From: a virus
IMG/VR virus record: IMGVR_UViG_3300050343_000141
Span: 1 to 56,450 of that record
Length of the DNA: 56,450 bases
Strand: one strand, 5' to 3'
Part shown: piece by piece, positions 15,919 through 22,896 of the stretch
How the letters are laid out: each line of letters opens with the position of its first letter
Numbering within the stretch: position 1 is the stretch's first letter
The notes under the pieces: model-generated
The model's input: the letters and a program-made list of their open reading frames with translations, nothing else
What the model was told of the DNA's origin: nothing
Database searches by the model: none
Program-made: the position numbers and the translations under genes

Positions 15919-16220
15919 CCACGTTCGTCGCTGTAGCTCTGGCTGCAGCGCAAACAACGACACATAGCTATGACTACTGCGCCGTTCTTAGCCTAATCGC
16001 AGAAAAGACCATGGAGCAGAGGCAGAACGGTGTGTCCATGGCCCATCAGCTAGACACACTAACGGGCTACAGCCCCAACGTACAGGAAACAGCTAAAACA
16101 CTCATACTTAACGCATATTCTGTGCAGAAGTTTGAGACAGACTCTTCCAAGCGTGCCGCCGTAAAGACGTTTGGCCAACAGACCATGTCTTCTTGTTACC
16201 AAGTGAGGGTAATCACATGA
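15909..16220 (+). CDS. Small secreted protein, partner of the preceding gene
   Basis: 103 residues. Short N-terminal signal (MLLTTFVAVALAAAQTTTHS). The mature part is helical with Cys at the start (YDYCAVL) and near the end (SSCYQV), able to form a disulfide in the periplasm. Translation is probably coupled: its start lies inside the end of 15622-15918 and its stop overlaps the next ATG. One copy of TTCCAAGCGTGCC lies inside the gene. Confidence 0.65.
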   Translation: MLLTTFVAVALAAAQTTTHSYDYCAVLSLIAEKTMEQRQNGVSMAHQLDTLTGYSPNVQETAKTLILNAYSVQKFETDSSKRAAVKTFGQQTMSSCYQVRVIT

Positions 16221-16433
16221 GCGACGACGTCATTGAACATCACATACTCAAGCGACTGTTGTTGGAGAGCAGTTCCAAGGCACGTGACCTACCTCAGTAG
16301 CTTAGGCAGAGAGTACTTAGAGAGCCTTGGGATCAAATCAGATGCCTTTGCCTTTGCAGTCCAGATCATTACTCCAATAGGTAAAGAATACGAGCCGTCG
16401 TCTTCCGACAACTTTCGTCGTCGTAGATATTAG
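16217..16433 (+). pseudogene. Short early gene with apparent frame break
   Basis: An ATGA-coupled frame from 16217 gives MSDDVIEHHILKRLLLESSS and seven more residues, stopping at 16300. A second frame covering the next 130 bases encodes LSSLGREYLESLGIKSDAFA and a basic tail to 16433, but has no good start of its own. Together they read like one ~70-residue protein interrupted by a frame change near 16280-16295. Alternatively only the 27-residue peptide is made. Confidence 0.4.
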
Positions 16434-16585
16434 CTGCTTAATAACACGACGATAGAACGCACCCGCATTACCTGTAGCTAAACACTACGTATCCTCGTGC
16501 AATAAGTGACAACTTGGACGACAGTATTAGTAATGCCTATACGGTAAGCGTATTATTACCACTAATGAAACAGGAGCCATGTGAC

Positions 16586-16801
16586 ATGGACAAGCAAGAA
16601 GCTTCATCTTCAGTCATCAACGCCCTTAAAACATACATCGGCGTACCTCTGTTCATCATCATCCTATCCATGCTGTTCGCCATCGCAGGTCTATGGGCCT
16701 TCGCGATCATGGCAGGCATCGCATTAGTAGGTGCAATTCCGGCAGCTATTCAGCATCGACGGACCATACAGGAGGCGATCAATGTCAAACAGCAGAGCTG
16801 A
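16586..16801 (+). CDS. Small membrane protein
   Basis: 71 residues from ATG 16586 (MDKQEASSSVINALKTYIGV), chosen because AAACAGGAG lies 9 bases upstream. The hydrophobic span about 18-55 can form two transmembrane helices (PLFIIILSMLFAIAGLWAFA, then AIMAGIALVGAIPAAI), with a basic tail. A holin is a possible role given its build, although early position argues for an envelope-modifying protein. The downstream gene starts inside its 3' end. Confidence 0.65.
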   Translation: MDKQEASSSVINALKTYIGVPLFIIILSMLFAIAGLWAFAIMAGIALVGAIPAAIQHRRTIQEAINVKQQS

Positions 16802-16979
16802 GGAATTCGTCGAAATGACTGCCGGGCAGCCTACCGACGGCAACGGTTCACTCATCGATAGAGAAAAGTGGAGCCAACGCGTGCTGTTCAAGATGTACAT
16901 CAACTACGTCGTAGGTAACGACAAGATCCCATCGTGGCACGACTTCCTCAACTTCGAAGAAGAGATGCGGTCGCTATGA
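16782..16979 (+). CDS. Early protein, unknown
   Basis: 65 residues from ATG 16782 (MSNSRAEEFVEMTAGQPTDG), with CAGGAGG upstream inside the preceding gene. Soluble, with aromatic residues in the second half (FKMYINYVV, WHDFLNF). ATGA overlap with the next gene. Confidence 0.6.
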   Translation: MSNSRAEEFVEMTAGQPTDGNGSLIDREKWSQRVLFKMYINYVVGNDKIPSWHDFLNFEEEMRSL

Positions 16980-17062
16980 GCTGGGACAACGAAATGGTTA
17001 TCGCACTCTTGTGTGTATCAATCATCACCCTCGCCTGTCTCGCTATGACAGGACACCTATAA
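16976..17062 (+). CDS. 28-residue membrane micro-protein
   Basis: Starts in an ATGA overlap and consists of a short polar head (MSWDNEM) followed by one transmembrane helix (VIALLCVSIITLACLAM). Translational coupling and the clean hydrophobic helix support it as real in spite of its length. Confidence 0.5.
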   Translation: MSWDNEMVIALLCVSIITLACLAMTGHL

Positions 17063-17085
17063 CCCTCCAAGAAGGAGCATGAACC

Positions 17086-17514
17086 ATGAACTTAGCAGAA
17101 TTTAAAACCTTCAACTTCACCCGTTCTCCCACCGATCACGTCCAACTTCGTTACAACAACGAGCTTGAGCTGCAGTACTGCGGCGAATCATGCGGCCTAA
17201 TCGTGCCGTGGTTCGTGGAGATCACAGGGCTGATCGACGAAAACGAGCCTGAGTTATCTGGCACTGCAGAACTAATCGAACTCATCGCCAAGTCAATGGA
17301 CGATACCTACGGTCACGGAGGCTTCAATGCGTATCCGTTCACCGGTGACGTCATGTTGTCGGGCGTCTATCGAGCAGACAACGACGAAGATCCACCCCTT
17401 GATCCAATCGTGCAGGCTATCTACGAGAACGTGCACATGTATGTGTACCCGTACGCCATCACTGCATTAGTAGACACCAACAACGGCAATCAGAAGATTG
17501 CGAGGTTCGACTGA
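17086..17514 (+). CDS. Early protein, unknown
   Basis: 142 residues starting MNLAEFKTFNFTRSPTDHVQ, with GGAG 8 bases before the ATG. Soluble, acidic, mixed alpha/beta, with GESCG and a His/Gly-rich TYGHGGFNAYPF segment. No family recognised. It opens a run of three closely spaced small genes. Confidence 0.65.
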   Translation: MNLAEFKTFNFTRSPTDHVQLRYNNELELQYCGESCGLIVPWFVEITGLIDENEPELSGTAELIELIAKSMDDTYGHGGFNAYPFTGDVMLSGVYRADNDEDPPLDPIVQAIYENVHMYVYPYAITALVDTNNGNQKIARFD

Positions 17515-17523
17515 GGGCCAACT

Positions 17524-17703
17524 ATGAGCAAAGAAGAAGAACCGCAAGTAGGCGTCACGCGCGAGCAGTTCTACGAGTGGCTTGATACATGCCCCATAGG
17601 TAACGAATGGGTTTTAGTAGCAGAAGACGATTACGGGTATTGCCGAGTGGTCTTTTGCTTCGATGAAACAGGAGAGGTCTACTTTAACAATGAAGAAGAT
17701 TAA
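17524..17703 (+). CDS. Early protein, unknown, 59 residues
   Basis: Starts MSKEEEPQVGVTREQFYEWL after GAGGGCCA, acidic, with two Cys in the second half. Its end overlaps the start of the zinc-ribbon gene by 14 bases, indicating coupling. No family recognised. Confidence 0.6.
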   Translation: MSKEEEPQVGVTREQFYEWLDTCPIGNEWVLVAEDDYGYCRVVFCFDETGEVYFNNEED

Positions 17704-17869
17704 CTGCACCAAGTGTGCAGCCCTTATCGACGGTTACGTGCCCTTCCCCGTGGAAGATAGCGACGAGCTGCTGTGCCACAACTGCTGGGACATGCATCAA
17801 GAAGTGCAACAAGACTATTACGAACCATCGGAATCAGACGAGTGGGCCTCGTTCGATCCAGATTGTTAA
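17690..17869 (+). CDS. Small zinc-ribbon protein
   Basis: 59 residues: MKKINCTKCAALIDGYVPF, then CHNCWDMH, giving two CxxC pairs about 30 residues apart, a treble-clef or zinc-ribbon layout, followed by an acidic Tyr/Ser-rich tail. Such small phage proteins often bind host transcription or translation factors, but no specific target is evident. AAACAGGAG lies 15 bases upstream. Confidence 0.65.
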   Translation: MKKINCTKCAALIDGYVPFPVEDSDELLCHNCWDMHQEVQQDYYEPSESDEWASFDPDC

Positions 17870-18070
17870 GTATTGACGAAGGTGTGTGCATCCTCACCCC
17901 GCGTTTTTCAGTTCCGCGGAATGTCACCGCTTGCTGGCATTACTTACTCAACCTGATCGTATCGCCCTTTTTGCACACCGGCTTTGTCGTTCGCAGATGT
18001 ACGCTCGGAGAAGTCTCATTCAGAAGGAAGGTTGAAAGCAAGCACTAACATGAAACAGGAGACATGAATC

Positions 18071-18979
18071 ATGCAAAGACCCGACGCGCAGATGGTGCGT
18101 GCAGCACTCAAGTTTGAAGGTAATTGTAAGAAAGACATTGAGCACTCCCTGTCGTTACCTTTCATGTATTTCGCCGACCAAGAACACATGGACGTACCGT
18201 GGCTTCAAGACGCAGAAAAGCACAAAGTTGAAAGGCTAGACATTCTTCCAGACGAGTGGATGTTCAACGAGTTTGTCATGATGTTTAAATCAAGAGGCGT
18301 GCTTACAAGGCATGACTTTACTCACGTTACTAGAAATGACAGCCATCCTATATTCAGCAAAATCTTAGAGGAAAAGCCCGAAGCACGTTCATTAGTGTCT
18401 GTATGGTCTTGGGATCAAAAAATAGAAGACAGCGGTCCTTCTAGCTACATCAAAACACTGTGGGAAGTTTATGACGACGAAATAAGATCTAGCCACTGCA
18501 TTGTTGACTTTGACCCTAAGTATTCGCCAATTAATCTAGATTCAATTGATGAAGAAACAGCCACTCAACATCAACGTCTTTGCACCGAATCAATAGGCAC
18601 CTTTATACAAACCGTGCAGGCCATGCATTTATGGCTCAAAAACTCAGACAAGCACCCTGTCGAAGTCACGCCCGTAAAGAAACCCAAGTTGTCACCGCTT
18701 AACAAAGACAAACCTTGGCGTCGTGCTACCGGTCCACGCATCCTGTTCCTCGATCGGATGCCTACGACACAGGCTGAAAGCACAGGTACGCATGCATCAC
18801 CTAAACCACATCGACGACGTGGCCACTGGCGAGAGCTTAGTCATCCACGTTACCGGCATCACCCGCAGTATCAACAGAGGATATGGGTCAAGCCATCGTT
18901 TATTGGTCCAGAACAGACTGTGTACGAGAGCAATTTGTACAGATTAATCAAACCGTTAGACGAGCTTCTTGCTGCCTAA
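18071..18979 (+). CDS. Phage protein with basic aromatic C-terminal domain, unknown
   Basis: 302 residues. The N-terminal two thirds is soluble and mostly helical (MQRPDAQMVRAALKFEGNCK onward). The C-terminal part has PHRRRGHWRELSHPRYRHHP and then IWVKPSFIGP, a basic, Trp/His-rich pattern that recurs at the end of otherwise unrelated phage and plasmid proteins and could bind nucleic acid. The start follows AAACAGGAG and lies in a CATGAATCATG repeat. Function unknown. Confidence 0.7.
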   Translation: MQRPDAQMVRAALKFEGNCKKDIEHSLSLPFMYFADQEHMDVPWLQDAEKHKVERLDILPDEWMFNEFVMMFKSRGVLTRHDFTHVTRNDSHPIFSKILEEKPEARSLVSVWSWDQKIEDSGPSSYIKTLWEVYDDEIRSSHCIVDFDPKYSPINLDSIDEETATQHQRLCTESIGTFIQTVQAMHLWLKNSDKHPVEVTPVKKPKLSPLNKDKPWRRATGPRILFLDRMPTTQAESTGTHASPKPHRRRGHWRELSHPRYRHHPQYQQRIWVKPSFIGPEQTVYESNLYRLIKPLDELLAA

Positions 18980-19000
18980 CACTATTAGGAGATTTATATT

Positions 19001-19261
19001 ATGGAAATCATCACCATGGGTGCCATCACTGCACTCGCGTTTCTTATCCTGCTGTACAAGCTAGGTATCTACAAGTTCCTACGCTTCGACAGCGTCACTG
19101 ACCTGCTCGTCACCGCAGCATTAGCGATGCTATTTGCAGGCACCATGTCCGGCATGATGATCGCCGCAACTGCAGGCATCTTCGTGTCACTCGCACTGTT
19201 CGCCATGCGCAAGCTGGGCGGTATCCCACAGTTCTCACTCAAAGAGATTTTTCAGTCATGA
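19001..19261 (+). CDS. Multi-span membrane protein (holin-like size)
   Basis: 86 residues with hydrophobic spans at about 5-22 (ITALAFLILLYKL), 33-52 (LLVTAALAMLFAGTMSGMM) and 53-70, and a short charged C-terminus. Size and topology would suit a holin, but no lysis gene was recognised nearby. ATGA overlap with the next gene. Confidence 0.65.
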   Translation: MEIITMGAITALAFLILLYKLGIYKFLRFDSVTDLLVTAALAMLFAGTMSGMMIAATAGIFVSLALFAMRKLGGIPQFSLKEIFQS

Positions 19262-19416
19262 ACGAAGACGACGTGTACGCAGACCCGGAGTACGTGCCAC
19301 CGACGCACGACGAGCAAGACTGTTTCGACGCGTTCAAAGAGCAGCGTGAACGAGAAAGTCGAGACTTACACGTTGACCCACCTAAATCCTATGAGGAGGC
19401 GACCCATGGAGCATGA
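19258..19416 (+). CDS. 52-residue acidic protein
   Basis: Starts in an ATGA overlap, MNEDDVYADPEYVPPTHDEQ, strongly acidic and hydrophilic, and ends inside the start of the next gene. No family recognised. Support is translational coupling and the absence of any alternative frame here. Confidence 0.55.
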   Translation: MNEDDVYADPEYVPPTHDEQDCFDAFKEQRERESRDLHVDPPKSYEEATHGA

Positions 19417-19699
19417 ATCAGTGTTGTTCGAACGTATGCAGAACGCCGATAAAAGCGACATAAATGACGCGTCTAAAGAAATAGCAGAGATGTTAAGGAA
19501 ACGTTCGCAAGATACGTACCCTGCCCTGCTTGGCGTCATGCTCAAGACCATCGCTCAGTTTGTCGAAGCTGGGCCAGATAGTAGAGATGCTATCCACACA
19601 GCGTTAATCGGTATCGACGAAGACACGTACGCAAAGATCGACTTTGAGTTTGTGTCTGCAGAAGAACTTTTAGCTCCAAGCAGCGAGGCACTTCATTAA
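19406..19699 (+). CDS. Early protein, unknown
   Basis: 97 residues from ATG 19406 (MEHESVLFERMQNADKSDIN), with GAGGAGG just upstream. Largely helical and acidic, no membrane segment. It is the last gene before a repeated hairpin and the MoxR operon. Confidence 0.65.
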   Translation: MEHESVLFERMQNADKSDINDASKEIAEMLRKRSQDTYPALLGVMLKTIAQFVEAGPDSRDAIHTALIGIDEDTYAKIDFEFVSAEELLAPSSEALH

Positions 19700-19702
19700 C
19701 GA

Positions 19703-19735
19703 ACCCCCGCCGCCAAACTGTCCTGAGTATGACAG
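19703..19735 (+). repeat. Covarying hairpin element, copy 2, upstream of MoxR gene
   Basis: ACCCCCGCCGCCAAA, then CTGTC-CTGAGTAT-GACAG. Compared with 14134-14164 the lead differs by one base, the loop by one base, and both stem arms have changed together. It lies in the 80-base gap before the MoxR gene, so it may control that operon. Confidence 0.6.
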
Positions 19736-19779
19736 CCAAAACTACTCATCCCTAATTAACTAAACAGGAATCATGAATC

Positions 19780-20778
19780 ATGAGATCTATACGACCACGC
19801 GACTTAATGCTTGAACTCAAAGCCAACGCCCTTGCTGGAGAAAACAGCATGATCTGGGGATCACCCGGTATCGGCAAATCCGAAATTGTCTACCAACTTG
19901 CTCAAGCGTTAGGCGCTGACTTGTACGAGTTACGTGCCAACTTGTTCGATCCCGTCGACGTACGTGGCGGACTCAAAGTAGTCGAGCAGGAAAACGGTAC
20001 GTTCAAAACATGCTACGGCATCCCCGAAGACTATCCACCATCAGAAACCATGAAGCCTGTTGTGTTCTTCATCGACGAACTCACAACTGCATCCAAGGCA
20101 ACGCAAGCAGCGCTACTGCAGTTACTGCTCAACCGACGCATCGGTACGTACAAGCTACCCGCTAATACCGTTATCGTCGCTGCAGGTAACCGTGCTCGTG
20201 ACAGAGCAGCCGTGCACGAGATGCCAATGCCTGTCAAAGATCGTTTCGACCACTTCACTCTTGAACCTAACGCCGACGACTTCTGTGCGCACGCACTGCA
20301 AAACGACGTCGACCCTTCGATCGTGGGTTTCATACGTTACAGACCGCAGTTGCTCAACGATCCAGATGCAGCCAACAACGCATTCCCGACACCTCGTTCG
20401 TGGACACGCCTCAGTAACAAGCTGCCCCACATGCAGGACGAGTTCTACGGTGTTGCATCCAAGGTCGGTGACGGTGCTGCAGGCGAGTACTTAGCGTTCC
20501 GCAAGATGTTTCATCAGTTGCCTGACATCGACAAAGTCATCGCTAATCCCGGCACAGTGTCAGTTCCACTAGAGCCTAGCCAGATCTACGCCGTTGCCAG
20601 TGCGTTAGCAGCGCGGGCCGACGCGACGACAGTCAAGCCAATACTCAAGTACCTGCGCAGACTTGCACCTGAGTACCAAGTAGTAGCCGTGCGAGACATC
20701 ATCGGCAAAGACAAGTCGCTTATCACTAACACCGAGGTCCAATCATGGATCACGGATAACTCATCAGTCGTGCTTTAA
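19780..20778 (+). CDS. MoxR-like AAA+ ATPase
   Basis: 332 residues. Walker A GSPGIGKS (about 27-34), Walker B VVFFIDEL (about 93-100), sensor-type VIVAAGNRARD (about 128-138) and a following PVKDRFDHFTLEP motif are typical of the MoxR subgroup, which acts with VWA-domain partners to remodel or load metal into protein complexes. Here the VWA partner lies two genes downstream. N4-like phages also carry a MoxR/VWA pair. The gene starts in a CATGAATCATG repeat after AAACAGGAA. Confidence 0.85.
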   Translation: MRSIRPRDLMLELKANALAGENSMIWGSPGIGKSEIVYQLAQALGADLYELRANLFDPVDVRGGLKVVEQENGTFKTCYGIPEDYPPSETMKPVVFFIDELTTASKATQAALLQLLLNRRIGTYKLPANTVIVAAGNRARDRAAVHEMPMPVKDRFDHFTLEPNADDFCAHALQNDVDPSIVGFIRYRPQLLNDPDAANNAFPTPRSWTRLSNKLPHMQDEFYGVASKVGDGAAGEYLAFRKMFHQLPDIDKVIANPGTVSVPLEPSQIYAVASALAARADATTVKPILKYLRRLAPEYQVVAVRDIIGKDKSLITNTEVQSWITDNSSVVL

Positions 20779-20789
20779 GGAGATACATC

Positions 20790-21497
20790 ATGGGTACAGT
20801 TCGTTTAACAGACAAAAGAAAAAGTGAGTACAGGGACAAGGCTAAAGAGTTGTTTGTTGTATCTAATCCAAATCCTGAGTTTACTCCCGAAGAAACCATT
20901 TCGATCATGCAGGCTATGGCTAACCACCCATTCCAAGTTGCCTGCCGTAACTTCGTAATGGAGCAAAACGCGCTCTACAACGTCGACGACAGTGACGAGG
21001 ACTCAAAACTACCGTTCAACTTCTCAATGGAGAAAACTAAATTCGATCAAATTGAATGCAGAGTAACCGAAGACGACAACCAAACCATAGCGTGTAAGTT
21101 ACCGACTACGCTTGTGATGTTTGGTGAGTCAGGATGGCGTTACAGTTCACACAAACGTGCGATGGACTTCATACCTGATAAGTTCTTTTCTAACCCAAAA
21201 GATATTCTCATTATGCAAGCGGCTATACGTCGCGTAAATTCCGAACGTAAAGACCAATCACATAAGTTCGACACCTACATATCTAACGTTAAAGCAGCAC
21301 TTACAAACTGCAACACACTAGGTCAGCTAATCAAACTGTGGCCTGCCGCTTCCAAATTAGCCAGTTCAGAAGACCTGTCTCAGTTGCACAAAAAAGAAAC
21401 ACGTACACAACAAGCTAATCGTGTGCGCGAAGAAATCGACCTCGACGTGTCTGCCCTCAATTCAACCGTACTGACTGCTAGCTTACTAGGAGATTAA
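20790..21497 (+). CDS. Unknown protein between MoxR and VWA genes (Nmad5-like layout?)
   Basis: 235 residues starting MGTVRLTDKRKSEYRDKAKE. A central beta-rich region (about 75-125) is followed by helices and a late NCNTLGQLIKLWPAASKLA segment. That ending and the general layout resemble the phage Nmad5 family, predicted from genome context to take part in DNA base modification, but the match is by eye only. Tight spacing (11 and 2 bases) with AGGAGAT sites makes it part of the MoxR/VWA operon. Confidence 0.6.
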   Translation: MGTVRLTDKRKSEYRDKAKELFVVSNPNPEFTPEETISIMQAMANHPFQVACRNFVMEQNALYNVDDSDEDSKLPFNFSMEKTKFDQIECRVTEDDNQTIACKLPTTLVMFGESGWRYSSHKRAMDFIPDKFFSNPKDILIMQAAIRRVNSERKDQSHKFDTYISNVKAALTNCNTLGQLIKLWPAASKLASSEDLSQLHKKETRTQQANRVREEIDLDVSALNSTVLTASLLGD

Positions 21498-21499
21498 CT

Positions 21500-22639
21500 A
21501 TGCCACGGGGCCAAATAACAGACGACGAACGTACTTTAGCTGAAGCAGCAATGACTAAAGCTCGTTCCAACTTAATCATGAACCATCCGTTCTACGGTGT
21601 GCTGGCGCTCAAGCTCAAGCTTATTAACGACGACGACACGCCAACTGCATCCGTCGACGGTGTAAACCTGCGCTACAACAGTCGGTTCATCAACAAACAA
21701 AGTGCAGTCCAAGTGCAAGGCTTGGTCGCTCACGAAGTTATGCACTGTGTGTTCAGCCACATGACCCGCCGTGAGGAACGTGATCCCATGCGCTGGAACA
21801 TTGCTGCCGACCACGCCATCAACCTGCTACTGCTAGATGATGGTTTCATTCTGCCTGACGAGGGTATCCACGACCCGCAGTACAAAGATATGTCCACCGA
21901 GGCTATCTACGCCAACCTGCCTGCAGATGCTGGACCGCAATGTAAGTGGGGTATCGTCTTAGATGCATCCAACGACGACAGCGACGACACAACTGCCAAC
22001 GTGCAGGAGATAGAAACTGATTGGTTGATAACCATGAAGCAGGCAGCAGAGATCGCGAAGCAGGCGGGTAAGATGCCAGCCGGTATCGAGCGACTCATGG
22101 ACAACGTCGAACGTGGCCAGATCGACTTCCGTGACCATCTGTGGCCGTTCTTTCAAGCATCCAACAACGACGATTACAACTGGAAGCGTCCGCACCGTGC
22201 CTACATCAGCGAAGACGAGTACTTCCCATCGTTGTACAGCGAGGCACCGGGTACATACGTCGTTGCAATCGACACCAGTGGCTCTACCCAAGACCAATTA
22301 CAAAAATTTCTATCCGAGATCTGTTCTATTCACGCAGACATGCAGCCAGAACAACTGATCCTTATCCACTGTGACGCAACTGTTCAAAAAGTAGTCACCA
22401 TCGAACCAGACGAAACCATGACCCTAGAGGAACACGGGACAATGGTTGGCGGCGGGGGTACACGTTTCGAACCTGTCTTTGAGTACATCAACGAGCACAA
22501 CATCGACCCAGAATGTGTCGTGTACCTCACCGACGGCGAGTGCGATTGGCCATCAGACGTGCCGCATTATCCTGTGCTGTGGGTCATCACCAACAAAAAT
22601 ATGAAGGCCGAATGGGGTAACTCCACTTATTTGACTTGA
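21500..22639 (+). CDS. VWA-domain putative metallopeptidase (DUF2201-like)
   Basis: 379 residues. The N-terminal domain has the zinc motif HEVMHCVFSH (about 78-87) followed by a WNIAADHAIN segment, as in the putative metallopeptidase family that precedes a VWA-like domain. The C-terminal domain has AIDTSGSTQ (about 255-263), a DxSxS metal-dependent adhesion site, and YLTDGECDWP (about 342-351). Family members pair with MoxR ATPases. The substrate is unknown. It is the third gene of the trio. Confidence 0.85.
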   Translation: MPRGQITDDERTLAEAAMTKARSNLIMNHPFYGVLALKLKLINDDDTPTASVDGVNLRYNSRFINKQSAVQVQGLVAHEVMHCVFSHMTRREERDPMRWNIAADHAINLLLLDDGFILPDEGIHDPQYKDMSTEAIYANLPADAGPQCKWGIVLDASNDDSDDTTANVQEIETDWLITMKQAAEIAKQAGKMPAGIERLMDNVERGQIDFRDHLWPFFQASNNDDYNWKRPHRAYISEDEYFPSLYSEAPGTYVVAIDTSGSTQDQLQKFLSEICSIHADMQPEQLILIHCDATVQKVVTIEPDETMTLEEHGTMVGGGGTRFEPVFEYINEHNIDPECVVYLTDGECDWPSDVPHYPVLWVITNKNMKAEWGNSTYLT

Positions 22640-22662
22640 GTTTTAATATTAGGAGATTGATA

Positions 22663-22896
22663 ATGAATGCAAGCGAGTATCTTCAAGAAGAAGCATCTCT
22701 CGATTCTTTGATTGCCCAAGACTACCGTAGTAAAGACCTCTACCGTTACGTCGCAGTGTGGCTCTACAGCCGCAACCGAGAGCAATTCGAAGAAGTAGCC
22801 AGCGAGTATTTTCACCAAGAAGGTGTCATCAACGTTATGAAAACAGCCATCGACAGTACTAATCAGTTCGAAGCCACACTAAAGGATCTGTTGTGA
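22663..22896 (+). CDS. Small protein upstream of DNA polymerase
   Basis: 77 residues from ATG 22663 (MNASEYLQEEASLDSLIAQD), with AGGAGATTGATA before it. Soluble and helical, no recognised family. Its TGA overlaps the GTG start of the polymerase gene, so polymerase translation may depend on it. Confidence 0.65.
   Translation: MNASEYLQEEASLDSLIAQDYRSKDLYRYVAVWLYSRNREQFEEVASEYFHQEGVINVMKTAIDSTNQFEATLKDLL

Noticed and set aside
17773-18048. Plus-strand frame of 91 codons covering the gap before 18071
   Set aside because: No Shine-Dalgarno and mostly overlaps the zinc-ribbon gene. The 200-base gap shows no clear promoter or gene.
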